Shown: in pieces, positions 29,506 to 44,478 of the stretch
How positions within the stretch are numbered: the stretch's first letter is position 1
How the letters are laid out: the number at the start of each line of letters is the position of its first letter
Assembly: GCF_032271945.1 (NCBI RefSeq)
Contig: NZ_CP130319.1
Coordinates: 1,879,001 to 1,943,000 of the forward strand
Direction of reading: 5' to 3'
Source: Paenibacillus sp. MBLB1832
GTDB taxonomy: Bacteria; Bacillota; Bacilli; Paenibacillales; NBRC-103111
DNA length: 64,000 nt
Translations under genes and position numbers: made by a program
The notes under the pieces: generated by a model
What the model was told of the DNA's origin: nothing
Databases searched by the model: none
The model's input: only the letters and a program-made list of their open reading frames with translations

Positions 29506-30486
29506 ATGGAAATTCAAGCGGATAGGGCAAAGGTTCTAGAAGGAATGAAACTGCAGGGAAGTAAACAAAAAACGGTATTGAAAGAGTCAATGTGGCGTTA
29601 TATGATCAAAAATTGGCCGTTATATATCATGCTTGTACCTGTATTTATGTATTTCATTGTATTTAAATACCTGCCTTTAGTGGGGAGTGTTATTGCTTTT
29701 CAAGACTACAACATTTTTCGCGGGTTCCTGGACAGCGAATGGGTGGGACTGCAATGGTTTGAGCAGTTCCTTACGAGACCACAGTTTTTTAGATTATTTA
29801 AAAATACCCTGATTATTTCTCTTTATCAAATCGTACTTGCATTCCCAGCACCGATTATTCTGGCTGTTCTTATGAACGAAGTGCGAAAGTCTGCTTTTAA
29901 ACGCACCGTACAAACGATTGTCTATCTGCCTCATTTTCTTTCTTGGGCATTGGTATATGGTCTAGCCTATATGATGCTATCCACGCAGACAGGATTAGTC
30001 AATGGTGTAATTGAACGGTTAGGTGGAGAGGCTATTCCATTCCTGCAATCTGCCGAATATTTCCGAACAGTTGTCATTGCATCAGGTATTTGGAAGGAAA
30101 TGGGTTGGAGTACAATCATATTTCTAGCAGCCTTGAGCGGTATTTCACCATCTCTTTACGAAGCGGCTAAGATCGATGGTGCAAACCGTTGGAAGCAATT
30201 TCTGCATGTAACGATTCCAGGAATGCTGCCAGCAATCGTGATTCTTCTCTTGCTCAAAATTGGCAGCGTCATGGATGTGGGCTTCGAGCAAATCTACATT
30301 TTCCTTAATCCTATAAGCTATGAAGTGGGAGAGGTTCTGGATACGTATGCCTACCGAATTGGGATTCAAAACGGGCAATTTAGTGCAACAACCGCGATTG
30401 GACTTTTTAAATCAGTGATCGGTTTTGTATTACTTGTGGGGGCTAATAAGTTGAGTAAGAAAGTCACGGGAGAAGGATTATTTTAG
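29506..30486 (+). CDS. ABC transporter permease, LplB type
   Basis: A 326-residue membrane protein with a short cytoplasmic N-terminus, then six helices (YIMLVPVFMYFIVFKYLPL). The EAA loop is SLYEAAKIDGANRWKQFLHV. LplB/YtcP/LipO systems take up complex polysaccharide fragments. AAAGGAGTGTAACCAG is a strong RBS. It forms one importer with the next two genes; the ATPase is encoded elsewhere, as usual for this type. Confidence 0.92.
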   Translation: MEIQADRAKVLEGMKLQGSKQKTVLKESMWRYMIKNWPLYIMLVPVFMYFIVFKYLPLVGSVIAFQDYNIFRGFLDSEWVGLQWFEQFLTRPQFFRLFKNTLIISLYQIVLAFPAPIILAVLMNEVRKSAFKRTVQTIVYLPHFLSWALVYGLAYMMLSTQTGLVNGVIERLGGEAIPFLQSAEYFRTVVIASGIWKEMGWSTIIFLAALSGISPSLYEAAKIDGANRWKQFLHVTIPGMLPAIVILLLLKIGSVMDVGFEQIYIFLNPISYEVGEVLDTYAYRIGIQNGQFSATTAIGLFKSVIGFVLLVGANKLSKKVTGEGLF

Positions 30487-30503
30487 AAAGGAGATCATAG
30501 CAG

Positions 30504-31385
30504 ATGAATATTCGTTTAACTTCAGGAGAGAGAGCTTTTGATATACTCAATATCCTCTTACTCACCTTAATTAGTGTTATTGCAATGGTTCCAATTATGC
30601 ATGTGGTTGCTGGGTCATTTTCCTCTCCACAAGCTATTATTCATAATCGTGTATCACTATGGCCTGTAGAGCCAACATTGGAGAACTTTAGAATCGTTGT
30701 ACAGACAGATTACTTCTGGAAGGCATGTTGGATGACAGTTAAAGTAGTAGCAATCGGCACAGTTATTAATATGGTCCTTACAGTCTTTGGGTCGTATCCC
30801 TTATCTAAAATGCATCTTAGAGGCCGAAGACTAATCCTGTTATTCATTGTTTTTACCATGGTCTTTCAAGCGCCACTTATTCCAATCTATTTGGTTGTGA
30901 AGAATCTTGGCTTACTTAATAGTATGTGGTCTTTGATTATTCCTAGTGCTATATCAGCATTTAATATGATGTTATGTCTGACTTTCTTTCGTTCGGTGCC
31001 TGAAGAATTGTTTGATGCTGCGAAAGTTGATGGTATGGGAGAGTTCCGCATCGTTTGGCAAATTGTCATTCCTTTATCTAAACCCATACTCGTAACACTA
31101 CTCTTGTTTTATGCAGTAGGACATTGGAACAACTATATGGCACCTCTCTTATATATCACTGATAAGAATCTGCAAACGCTTCAAATGTATATTTATTCTC
31201 TAATTGCTATGGGAAATAGTAATGATATGGCCGTCGCCGCCGCTTCAGAAGCAGGAATTAAGTTACTGCCAGAAGCGCTTGAAATGGCTACGATCGTGCT
31301 AGCTACGACGCCAATCGTTATTCTATATCCTTTTCTACAAAAGCATTTTATTAAAGGCGCTACACTAGGTTCCGTGAAAGAGTAA
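30504..31385 (+). CDS. ABC transporter permease, YtcP/LplC type
   Basis: A 293-residue membrane protein, second pore subunit. It has the family features IMHVVAGSFSSPQAI, the EAA loop EELFDAAKVDGMGEFRIVWQ, VGHWNNYMAPLLYITD and the C-terminus IKGATLGSVKE. GAAAGGAGATCATAGCAG is the RBS. It lies 17 bp behind its partner permease and 62 bp before the lipoprotein gene. Confidence 0.92.
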   Translation: MNIRLTSGERAFDILNILLLTLISVIAMVPIMHVVAGSFSSPQAIIHNRVSLWPVEPTLENFRIVVQTDYFWKACWMTVKVVAIGTVINMVLTVFGSYPLSKMHLRGRRLILLFIVFTMVFQAPLIPIYLVVKNLGLLNSMWSLIIPSAISAFNMMLCLTFFRSVPEELFDAAKVDGMGEFRIVWQIVIPLSKPILVTLLLFYAVGHWNNYMAPLLYITDKNLQTLQMYIYSLIAMGNSNDMAVAAASEAGIKLLPEALEMATIVLATTPIVILYPFLQKHFIKGATLGSVKE

Positions 31386-31447
31386 ATGTGATATGCTGAC
31401 CATAAGGTCTTCATATATAGTCAACTAAGCCGAGGAGGATCTCGAAA

Positions 31448-33010
31448 ATGAAGAATAAGAAAAAGTGGGTCTCGCTAGTAACAGCAGTAGCAATTTTAAC
31501 TTTGGTTACATCTGCATGTACAAGTAAAGAGAAAGAGGGTGCTGCATCAAGTGTAGCACCGACGCCGACAAGTTCCGAGCCAGCCAAGATCCGGATGTTT
31601 ATGACGGACAGCAGTTTACCAGTACCAGGCGGAGCAACAATGGATGATCCAACTTTTAAGTACGCAGCGCAGAAGACGAACACGAATCTAGATGTCGTTT
31701 TTCTTCCAAACGGTCAGTATGATCAGCAATTAAAAACAAGATTTGCCTCTGGCGATATGCCCGATGTTGTTCAAGGGTGGGGGATTAACGGGGATTTACT
31801 GGTCAATGACCAACTCGTCCCGCTTGATGATTATTTGAATAAGTATGGTCCCAATTTAAAAAAGGTTATTCCTCAATCCGCTTGGGATGCCGTTACACGT
31901 AATGGCAAGATTTATGCGATACCTGAGGCAGCCAAAGGAAACACCAAAGAAAACCGGATGTTATTCGTTCGTAAAGATTGGATGGACAAGGTAGGCATTA
32001 AAGAAGCGCCTAAGACGCCTGAAGAATTGCTAGTACTTCTTCGCGCTTTCCGTGATGGGGATCCCAACGGCAATGGCAAGAAAGACGAAATTCCATATTC
32101 CGCTCGTGAGAATTTCTCTTGGGTAGAAAATTTGCTAGGTATGTATGGTCAAACCCAGTATACAGTCAAATACGAGAACAATGAACTCATTCCTGGCATT
32201 ATCACAAGCAACATGAAGCAAGGAATTGGATTTATTAGACAAATGGTTCAAGAGAAACTCATGGATAGTGAATTCCTGACAAACAAACGAGCTATTTGGG
32301 AGCAGAAGATTCAGCAGGATTTGGTCGGTATGTGGAATCATGACCCATCACTTTCTTGGGATTGGCAAGATAAACTAAATAAATCCTTACCAGGCAAGGG
32401 AGCAGATGTTATTGCTATCATGACACCAAGAGCACCAGGTGTACAGAATGCCGGAAGTAAAGATTTACCAATTAACAAAACGTTTGTGGTAACGAAAAAA
32501 GCAAAAGATCCAGCAGCGATTGTCAAGTTCTTTGACTGGTTAGTAACACAAGAAGGCCAAGAGTTTGTCAACTTCGGTGTCCCAAATGTGACATACACCA
32601 AAGATAACGGGAAAATAAACTATAACAAACAAAAAGATACAGACGACAAAACAGCAGGCTGGAGACCATTATCTTTAAACTTGGTTGGCTTCAATGAAGA
32701 GTTGCTAAAAGTACAGTTGGGTGATGATAAAGCAGTTGCCAAGTTGAAAGCGGCATACGAGGTAGGTCAGAAGGAGTCGATTCCAGATCTGCTGCTTGGT
32801 TCGAATCCGTTTAAGTCCACTCAGCCTGAAATCGGTGAATTGAATAACGGTACTACATCGACTATGTTTTTAGAAACAGCTTCACGCATTGCGCTTGGCG
32901 ACAAGCCACTTGATTATTTCGATGAGTTTGTGAAAAATTATAGAGCTCAAGGCGGGAATGATCTTATTAAACAAGCGACAGAATGGTATAACGCAAATAA
33001 AAAGAAATAA
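31448..33010 (+). CDS. ABC transporter substrate-binding lipoprotein, LipO type
   Basis: A 520-residue lipoprotein. The signal peptide ends in LVTSACTSKE. The sequence then follows large LipO/AlgQ-like binding proteins (RFASGDMPDVVQGWG, MLFVRKDWMDKVGI, DPNGNGKKDEIPYS with a Ca-binding-like DPNGNGKKD loop). GAGGAGGATCTCGAAA is the RBS. It should deliver oligosaccharides, probably unsaturated uronic-acid oligomers made by the lyases downstream, to the two permeases. Confidence 0.92.
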   Translation: MKNKKKWVSLVTAVAILTLVTSACTSKEKEGAASSVAPTPTSSEPAKIRMFMTDSSLPVPGGATMDDPTFKYAAQKTNTNLDVVFLPNGQYDQQLKTRFASGDMPDVVQGWGINGDLLVNDQLVPLDDYLNKYGPNLKKVIPQSAWDAVTRNGKIYAIPEAAKGNTKENRMLFVRKDWMDKVGIKEAPKTPEELLVLLRAFRDGDPNGNGKKDEIPYSARENFSWVENLLGMYGQTQYTVKYENNELIPGIITSNMKQGIGFIRQMVQEKLMDSEFLTNKRAIWEQKIQQDLVGMWNHDPSLSWDWQDKLNKSLPGKGADVIAIMTPRAPGVQNAGSKDLPINKTFVVTKKAKDPAAIVKFFDWLVTQEGQEFVNFGVPNVTYTKDNGKINYNKQKDTDDKTAGWRPLSLNLVGFNEELLKVQLGDDKAVAKLKAAYEVGQKESIPDLLLGSNPFKSTQPEIGELNNGTTSTMFLETASRIALGDKPLDYFDEFVKNYRAQGGNDLIKQATEWYNANKKK

Positions 33011-33028
33011 GAAACATCATCATAACAA

Positions 33029-33057
33029 GAAGCAGGGAGCCGTAGGGCTCCCGCTTC
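33029..33057 (+). terminator. Hairpin after the importer operon (terminator-like)
   Basis: GAAGCAGGGAGCC and GGCTCCCGCTTC arms around GTAG, with a one-base bulge. No strong T-run follows, so it may attenuate or protect the mRNA 3' end rather than stop all transcription. Confidence 0.55.
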
Positions 33058-33135
33058 AATCAGGATAAAAAAGATAGCGTTTACATTATATGTGGTGAGG
33101 TGATCGTACATAATAAACCCCGTGCATAGTATTGA

Positions 33136-38577
<5,442 letters not shown>

Positions 38578-38595
38578 GATTTCATCAAGAAAACG

Positions 38596-38625
38596 GATAG
38601 GAAGCGGAGATTGGCGCTTCCTATC
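38596..38625 (+). terminator. Intergenic hairpin between the lyase and scaffold genes
   Basis: GATAGGAAGCG (38596-38606) and CGCTTCCTATC (38615-38625) are perfect arms. There is no T-run and the next RBS (GGAGG) follows at once, so partial termination or RNA processing is more likely than full stop. Confidence 0.55.
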
Positions 38626-38647
38626 TGTATTAGGAGGATTCCATGCA

Positions 38648-40399
38648 ATGAGAAAAACAGTGGCTACATGGATGATGTTGGCAGCAATCGTGATAGGGAT
38701 TGTAGCTGCTGGCGGCAATGCGGGTGCAGAGCAGGCAGCAACGTTTGCTATTGAAACCGATCAAGCGGTAATAACGACGAACGATCTCGTGACTGTTACC
38801 GTAAAAGGTGAAAATATCAGTCCCTACTTCGCATTTGATATGGAGCTTGTCTATGACAAAGAGAAGCTGGAGCTTGTTCAAACAGAAACAAACATAAACG
38901 AGTTTGCAATACAAGCAGATAAGAAGGAGGAGTCGCGCATAAGGCTCGGAATCACGAAGTCTACCACACAGGCTACTGGCAATGGAGTAGTTCCAATTGT
39001 GCGAGCAGTTTTCCGTGGAAAAGCTTCTGGTGCAGCAAATGTAACACTCGTTCATGTAAAGGCTTTGGACAACATCAAATTAGAAGAAACGAAGTTTGTT
39101 GTGGGAGCAACTGGTACTGTGAATATTAGTTTGCCGGCTGGCGCTGGGACATCGGATCCGCCTCCATTACCACCACCACCACCGCCGCCACCACCACCGC
39201 CGTCGCCACCAGCTGAATCAGGTGCGACAATTGAACTTTCGCCAGTCTTGCAAGCCACAACGGCTAAGGCTCAGCTTAATGCAACATCTTTCAATAAGGC
39301 GTTACAGGGAGCCGCATTAGACAACGATGGTGCTAAGGTTGTTAGTGTGATTCTGAAGGAAATTGAGGGAGCAGCAACGTATGCGCTCGAACTGCCAAAA
39401 GACGTGATTCAAGAGTCAGCCCCAAGTCATAGTGGTGAGGAGAAGAAAATTAACATTATGACTCCCATAGGGGATATTATGATTCCTCCTAATATGTTTA
39501 AGTCAAAGGATGTTGAGGGTGTCTCGACGATAACCATTTCCATAGCTTCGGCAAACACCAGCAAGTTCAAGGAGGAACTAAAGACGAAGATCGGTAAAAA
39601 GCCTGTTATTGAATTGAATGTATTCATGGATGGCAAAGTGATTAACTGGAAAAATAATCAAGCGCCAGTTACGGTTCATATGGCTTACACCCCGACAGCA
39701 GAAGAACTGAAGGACCCTGAGCATATCGCCGTCTGGTATGTAGATGGAGCAGGCAATGTGCAGAAAGTTCCTTCCGGTGTGTATAATCCTGCTACAGGAA
39801 CGGTCGTCTTCTCTACTACCCACTTTAGCGAGTACGCAATTGGCTACGAAATCACCACATTCGGAGATATTCGCGATCTGGATTGGGCGAAGAAGCCAAT
39901 CGAAATATTGACCTCCAAGGGGATTGTGAACGGTACGTCGCAAACTACCTTTACACCGAATGCGAGTATCACTAGGGCAGATTTTATCCAATTATTGATC
40001 GGTACCCTTGGCTTGACCGCCGATGTTAATGCTAACTTCGAAGATGTAAGTAAGGAGGATTACTTCTACGAATCCGCGGGGATTGCGAAAACGCTTGGAA
40101 TCAGCCAAGGTGTTGGCGGCAACACGTTGCATCCAACAGAACTTATCACAAGGCAGGATATGATGGTGCTAGTAGAGCGTGCTATGCGTATTGGTAAAAA
40201 GGAAATGAGTACAGCGAATATAACGGACCTTCATTCTTTTCAGGATTGGGCACAAGTGTCTAGTTATGCGAATGATAGTCTCAGCATCCTCCTCCGAAAG
40301 GGACTAATTGAAGGGGATGGCAATCGACTGAACCCAACAGGATATACAACGCGAGCTGAAGCAGCTGTGCTCCTGTATCGTGTGTATAAGAATAAATAA
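38648..40399 (+). CDS. Cell-surface protein: cohesin-like domain, proline linker and three SLH domains (scaffold/anchor)
   Basis: A 583-residue exported protein. The signal peptide reads MMLAAIVIGIVAAGGNAGAE. A cohesin-like module follows at 30-160 (VTVKGENISPYFAFDMELVY, LGITKSTTQATGNG). A proline-rich linker (about 172-190) separates it from an uncharacterised beta region (195-405; IMTPIGDIMIPPNMF, FSTTHFSEYAIGYE). Three SLH domains (about 408-583; ITRADFIQLL, ITRQDMMVLVERAM, TTRAEAAVLLYRVY) would bind the secondary cell-wall polymer. TAGGAGGATTCCATGCA precedes the ATG. It lies 70 bp behind the dockerin-bearing lyase, so it may hold that enzyme on the cell surface. Confidence 0.85.
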   Translation: MRKTVATWMMLAAIVIGIVAAGGNAGAEQAATFAIETDQAVITTNDLVTVTVKGENISPYFAFDMELVYDKEKLELVQTETNINEFAIQADKKEESRIRLGITKSTTQATGNGVVPIVRAVFRGKASGAANVTLVHVKALDNIKLEETKFVVGATGTVNISLPAGAGTSDPPPLPPPPPPPPPPPSPPAESGATIELSPVLQATTAKAQLNATSFNKALQGAALDNDGAKVVSVILKEIEGAATYALELPKDVIQESAPSHSGEEKKINIMTPIGDIMIPPNMFKSKDVEGVSTITISIASANTSKFKEELKTKIGKKPVIELNVFMDGKVINWKNNQAPVTVHMAYTPTAEELKDPEHIAVWYVDGAGNVQKVPSGVYNPATGTVVFSTTHFSEYAIGYEITTFGDIRDLDWAKKPIEILTSKGIVNGTSQTTFTPNASITRADFIQLLIGTLGLTADVNANFEDVSKEDYFYESAGIAKTLGISQGVGGNTLHPTELITRQDMMVLVERAMRIGKKEMSTANITDLHSFQDWAQVSSYANDSLSILLRKGLIEGDGNRLNPTGYTTRAEAAVLLYRVYKNK

Positions 40400-40413
40400 A
40401 AGCACTGTATTCG

Positions 40414-40454
40414 CTTGGCATGATGCCACTACGCACAATAGCCATCATGTCAAG
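40414..40454 (+). terminator. Imperfect hairpin after the SLH gene
   Basis: CTTGGCATGATG (40414-40425) pairs with CATCATGTCAAG (40443-40454) with one G-U pair. No T-run follows. It is a possible weak terminator or processing site. Confidence 0.4.
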
Positions 40455-40570
40455 TGATCATATACAGAATGAACGAGCAGAGGGGAGGAATGTAGGCATA
40501 GCGTTTGTACCAAGCAAAAAAGAAAACATGCTAACAAGTACAAAAAAAATTGAGAATGGAGTGTTATTTG

Positions 40571-41962
40571 ATGCAATTACAATGGCTGAACATGTTGAAA
40601 TCTTTAGGCGGAGCATGCTTTATTGCTCTAACACTATGGGCTGCGCCGGCGTTTGCAGCACCCGGCGACCTCATTTTTCAATCTGGATTTGAAAGTGGCT
40701 CTACGTTATCGACTGTTTCTGCTCAATTCGATGATATTACTGGAACGGATAGCACGTTTAGCACTAAAAACAATTGGGTTAACGATCTGGAAGGCAATTC
40801 ACAAATTGGTAAATTTGAAATTCAATATGAAGACGGTGCAGCCACGGATCGATACGCTAGCATCATTACGGATCCTACTAATTCTAACAATAAAGTGCTT
40901 CATTATTGGTTGAAGAATGCTGCAGTTCAAGATAACGGTTTTATGAAAGGAAGAATTCAAACCAATATTTATAATGAAGCGGATAACAACCAACAATCGT
41001 TAAACGAGATGTATTACAAAGTTCGTTTGAAACTTCATCCTGACATGCAAAAGCTGGAAAGCTTCAACGATGCGATTCCATGGCTAACGCTTGCCGAGTT
41101 CTGGAATAATAAAGCGTGGGATAGCGCTCCTTATCCCTTCCGGATTACTTTTGGTTTAAACAAGGATGCCAACAACGGATCCAATAAACCTTTATATTTT
41201 CATCTCGTGGGAGAGAAGATGGACGGCCGTCAGATCATTTGGAACGGAATACCCAAATCTTCCTTCACCGTACCCTATGATCAGTGGATGACCTTAGAGT
41301 TTTACTACAAGAAAGGCGATGCAACCACAGGCCGATTCTACGTAGCCGTTACGCCCCAAGGTGGTTCCCGTCAAATCTTGTTTGATGAAGTGAACTGGAC
41401 GTATCATCCTAGCAACCCTTCTCCTGTAGGTCTGGCAAATTTTAATCCACTTAAATTGTACACAAGTGAGTTGTACATTAACCATATCCGGAATAATGGA
41501 GGGGTTATGCAGCTTTACTGGGATAACTTCGAGCTGTGGAATGGCTGGCCGCCGAATCTGTATGAGGCTGAGGCGATGACGCTAGGAACGACATCCGGAG
41601 AGACGCTAACCTCTTCCAGCGATGCGAATTGCAGTGGCGGCGTTTGCCACATATTTGACAGCAATAGCGCAGGTGACTACATGAATTATTTTGCAAACGT
41701 TTCGCATGACGGTAAATACGATATCAAGGTTGGCGTCAAAAAAACGAGCACACGCGGGATCTTTCAGTTTTCTGTAGATGGAGTGAACAAAGGGACTGTG
41801 CAGGATTTGTATTCAGCCACCACACAGTATACAGAGTTAACCATAGCCAGTGATGTTCAATTGTCCGCAGGCGATAGGCGGTTTAAATTTTATGTCACGG
41901 GAACAAGCGGATCAGGCTACCAACTGGGTATAGATTATATTAAGCTTGTGCCCAAAAATTGA
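40571..41962 (+). CDS. Secreted jelly-roll protein, polysaccharide-lyase-like, with C-terminal CBM6/35-like module
   Basis: About 463 residues. The signal peptide ends in WAAPAFAAPGD. Residues about 25-335 form a concanavalin-like sandwich (MYYKVRLKLHPDMQ, IPWLTLAEFWNN, YDQWMTLEFYYKKGD, MQLYWDNFELWNG) of the kind found in glucuronan and alginate lyases. The last 130 residues are a CBM6/35-like module (YEAEAMTLGTTSG to LGIDYIKLVPKN). The frame opens at TTG 40550, but GGAG at 40558-40561 is correctly placed for ATG 40571. It lies in the lyase/scaffold cluster and ends at a strong terminator. Catalytic residues and exact family were not assignable, so it might be a binding protein. Confidence 0.75.
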   Translation: MQLQWLNMLKSLGGACFIALTLWAAPAFAAPGDLIFQSGFESGSTLSTVSAQFDDITGTDSTFSTKNNWVNDLEGNSQIGKFEIQYEDGAATDRYASIITDPTNSNNKVLHYWLKNAAVQDNGFMKGRIQTNIYNEADNNQQSLNEMYYKVRLKLHPDMQKLESFNDAIPWLTLAEFWNNKAWDSAPYPFRITFGLNKDANNGSNKPLYFHLVGEKMDGRQIIWNGIPKSSFTVPYDQWMTLEFYYKKGDATTGRFYVAVTPQGGSRQILFDEVNWTYHPSNPSPVGLANFNPLKLYTSELYINHIRNNGGVMQLYWDNFELWNGWPPNLYEAEAMTLGTTSGETLTSSSDANCSGGVCHIFDSNSAGDYMNYFANVSHDGKYDIKVGVKKTSTRGIFQFSVDGVNKGTVQDLYSATTQYTELTIASDVQLSAGDRRFKFYVTGTSGSGYQLGIDYIKLVPKN

Positions 41963-41976
41963 TTGACAATTGACTT

Positions 41977-42021
41977 GTCTCCAGCTCAGGTGGTCAGCAA
42001 ACACCTAAGCTGGAGACTTTT
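41977..42021 (+). terminator. Strong Rho-independent terminator
   Basis: GTCTCCAGCTCAGGTG (41977-41992) and CACCTAAGCTGGAGAC (42002-42017), one mismatch, followed by TTTT. It closes the secreted-protein cluster. Confidence 0.85.
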
Positions 42022-42158
42022 CATTCGCTCAAGAAAGTTTAAAATACGTGATTATAATAACGGAAATCATCAAAAAAAACATAGAAAAAGTAAAGTTATG
42101 CTTAGGATAAAATGAAATAATAACAATATCTTATCTGGAATGGGAGAGAGTTAAGAGC

Positions 42159-43280
42159 ATGGAAACGATGAAACAGTTCATCACTAAGAAGACAAAAAAC
42201 AACGGCATCCGATTTGGCGATCGACTGGCTGATCATACGGAAGATGGCGTGTACATGTTTAAAGAAAATGGCTTCTGGACGGGAGGATTTTGGACGGGCC
42301 TAAACTGGTTATGCTACGAGATGACAGGTGAGGAAGTCTTCATGAAGTCTGCTCGAGGTGGGGGTGAACGTCTCCGGAAGAGAGTTTATGAGGCTCCTGG
42401 AACGCTAGATCACGATGCCGGATTCCTCTACTGTCTTTCCTTTGTTGCTGATTATAAGCTCACTGGTAATGAAGAGGCAAAGCGTACAGCGCTGGCAGCG
42501 GCTGATTTGTTGAAATCACGTTTTAATGAGGCGGGTAAATTCATTCAGGCTTGGAATGTTTGGGTGCCAGGCGAAGCTTTTTCTGAAGAGAATCGTGGGC
42601 GAATCATCATTGATTGTATGTATAATCTTCCGCTGCTCTTCTGGGCAACAGAGGTAACAGGCGATGAAAGCTACCGTGAAGTGGCAACTGCTCATGCACA
42701 AACCTGTGCAGGAACCATCATCAGGCCGGATTATACGACGTTTCATACGTATGTTTTTGACCCTGTAAACGGAGAGCCTAAATACGGGAGAACATTTCAA
42801 GGGTATTCCGATGATTCCTGTTGGTCTCGCGGCCAGACTTGGGCTATGGGAGGTTTTACCTATGCCTACAAATATACACAGAATCCCTTTTTCTTAGAAA
42901 TGGCACGAAAGTGCACGGATGTTTTTCTTGCGAAAATAGGGGGCGATGATGTTCCATTTTGGGATTTTGATCTGCCCTCGAGACTTGGAGAGCCCCGAGA
43001 TACCTCAGCAGCAGCTATTGCGGCAGCAAGTATGCTGGAATTAGCTGCGTATGTACCTGCAGCAGACAGTCTTAGGTACCGAGAGAAGGCAAAGAGCATC
43101 GTTGATACGCTATTTCATGAGTATAGTACACGGCATAATCCCCAACATGAGGGGCTTCTTGAACAGGCGTGCAGTCACAAGCCAGAGAATAGTCAGACGA
43201 ACTGTTCGCTCATCTATGGTGACTATTATTTCGCTGAAGCGGTGGCAAGATTAGCAAATTGTACGAAAGCTTACTGGTAA
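42159..43280 (+). CDS. Unsaturated glucuronyl hydrolase (GH88)
   Basis: A 373-residue cytoplasmic (alpha/alpha)6 enzyme of usual GH88 length. The two essential acids of the family are visible as Asp86 (TLDHDAGFLYCLSF) and Asp152 (IIDCMYNLPLLFW), close to D88 and D149 of the characterised Bacillus enzyme. GYSDDSCWSRGQTWAMGGF is also family-typical. It removes the 4,5-unsaturated uronic acid that lyases leave at the non-reducing end of oligosaccharides, by vinyl-ether hydration. This links the imported products of the lyases at 33-42 kb to central metabolism. GGGAGAGAGTTAAGAGC is the RBS. Confidence 0.93.
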   Translation: METMKQFITKKTKNNGIRFGDRLADHTEDGVYMFKENGFWTGGFWTGLNWLCYEMTGEEVFMKSARGGGERLRKRVYEAPGTLDHDAGFLYCLSFVADYKLTGNEEAKRTALAAADLLKSRFNEAGKFIQAWNVWVPGEAFSEENRGRIIIDCMYNLPLLFWATEVTGDESYREVATAHAQTCAGTIIRPDYTTFHTYVFDPVNGEPKYGRTFQGYSDDSCWSRGQTWAMGGFTYAYKYTQNPFFLEMARKCTDVFLAKIGGDDVPFWDFDLPSRLGEPRDTSAAAIAAASMLELAAYVPAADSLRYREKAKSIVDTLFHEYSTRHNPQHEGLLEQACSHKPENSQTNCSLIYGDYYFAEAVARLANCTKAYW

Positions 43281-43306
43281 TTTCAAAATTGGAGGTTTTG
43301 AAGAAT

Positions 43307-44422
43307 ATGAAATTTCATTATGACAAACCTTTAGCCATTACCATGTGGGACTTCTCCTGGTTGGAACGACGCTGGCCAGGAGCAGGCTACGAGGACTGGG
43401 ACCAAGTGCTGGATGAATTGAAAGAGCGAGGCTATGACGCCGTACGAATTGACGCCTATCCCCATTTGATTGATGCTGATCCCGAGAAGGAATGGACGCT
43501 TATTCCTCGTTGGAATCAGCAGGTATGGGGGGCTGCTTCACTAACGCGAGTTAGTCACATCGCACGCAATTTAATTGCATTTATGCAGATATGCAAGCGC
43601 AAAGGGATTGCTGTAGGGTTGTCAACTTGGTTTCGACAGGATGAAGATGACACGCGCATGAAACTGAAGACTCCTGCCGATTTGGCACGAATTTGGAAAT
43701 CAACGCTGGATGTCGTCGAGGAAGCAGGATTAATGGATATTGTGCTGTTCGTGGATCCTGTAAATGAATATCCCGCCAAACCTTGGACACCTTTCTTGTA
43801 TGCAGCTGCAGGAACCGATACATTGACACGTGATTCGGCAATCAGTGTGCAGTGGATGAAGGAATCACTTGCTATTTTGCGGACGAGCTATCCTGATTTG
43901 AATTACACATTCTCTGACTATGAATATGCCGGGATAGAGGAGCGTGAAACCGATTTCTTGGACTTTATGGAGCCGCACATCTGGCTTGCCTCCTTTACCG
44001 ATTGGGATCAGCAGGTTGGCTACAGCTATGAGGCATTCGAGTCTACCGGGTATGACAATCTCGCGCTGAACGCCGAAAAGATATACTACGGACAGAAGGA
44101 ATATTGGGACAGCAAGATCGTTGAGGGTATTGATCGGATTGCGGATTGGGCTATAAAGGCAGAGAAAGCGCTAATTACAACGGAGTGCTGGGGAGTTGTT
44201 GATTGGAAAGATTGGCCGCTCTTGGATTGGAAGATGATCAAGGAAATGTGTGAAATTGGTACTCGCAGGGCAGCCTCTAAGGGGATCTGGGTGGCAATCT
44301 CGACAAGCAATTTCTGTGGACCGCAGTTCGTGGGCATGTGGCGGGACGTCGAATGGCACAAGCAATTAACAGATGTCATTCATGCAGGTAAGCTGCCTAC
44401 AGCGTTTTTAAACAAAACATAA
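43307..44422 (+). CDS. Cellulase-like GH-A clan TIM-barrel protein
   Basis: About 371 residues without a signal peptide. The start MKFHYDKPLAITMWDFSWLE, the acid/base candidate in LFVDPVNEYPAKPW and the nucleophile candidate in LITTECWGVVDW match the cellulase-like family often found in polysaccharide-utilisation loci. The frame is open from 43259 and overlaps the GH88 gene, but GGAGG at 43291-43295 points to ATG 43307. It is likely cotranscribed with the GH88 gene and acts on an imported oligosaccharide. Specificity is unknown. Confidence 0.75.
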   Translation: MKFHYDKPLAITMWDFSWLERRWPGAGYEDWDQVLDELKERGYDAVRIDAYPHLIDADPEKEWTLIPRWNQQVWGAASLTRVSHIARNLIAFMQICKRKGIAVGLSTWFRQDEDDTRMKLKTPADLARIWKSTLDVVEEAGLMDIVLFVDPVNEYPAKPWTPFLYAAAGTDTLTRDSAISVQWMKESLAILRTSYPDLNYTFSDYEYAGIEERETDFLDFMEPHIWLASFTDWDQQVGYSYEAFESTGYDNLALNAEKIYYGQKEYWDSKIVEGIDRIADWAIKAEKALITTECWGVVDWKDWPLLDWKMIKEMCEIGTRRAASKGIWVAISTSNFCGPQFVGMWRDVEWHKQLTDVIHAGKLPTAFLNKT

Positions 44423-44440
44423 GAATGTTAAATGAGTGTG

Positions 44441-44476
44441 AAAATCCTACATCCGGTTTGCGAATGTAGGATTTTA
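44441..44476. terminator. Bidirectional terminator between convergent genes
   Basis: AAAATCCTACAT and ATGTAGGATTTT are perfect arms around 11 bases, with A/T tails on both sides. It lies between the plus-strand glycosidase and the minus-strand AraC gene. Confidence 0.85.
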
Positions 44477-44478
44477 TT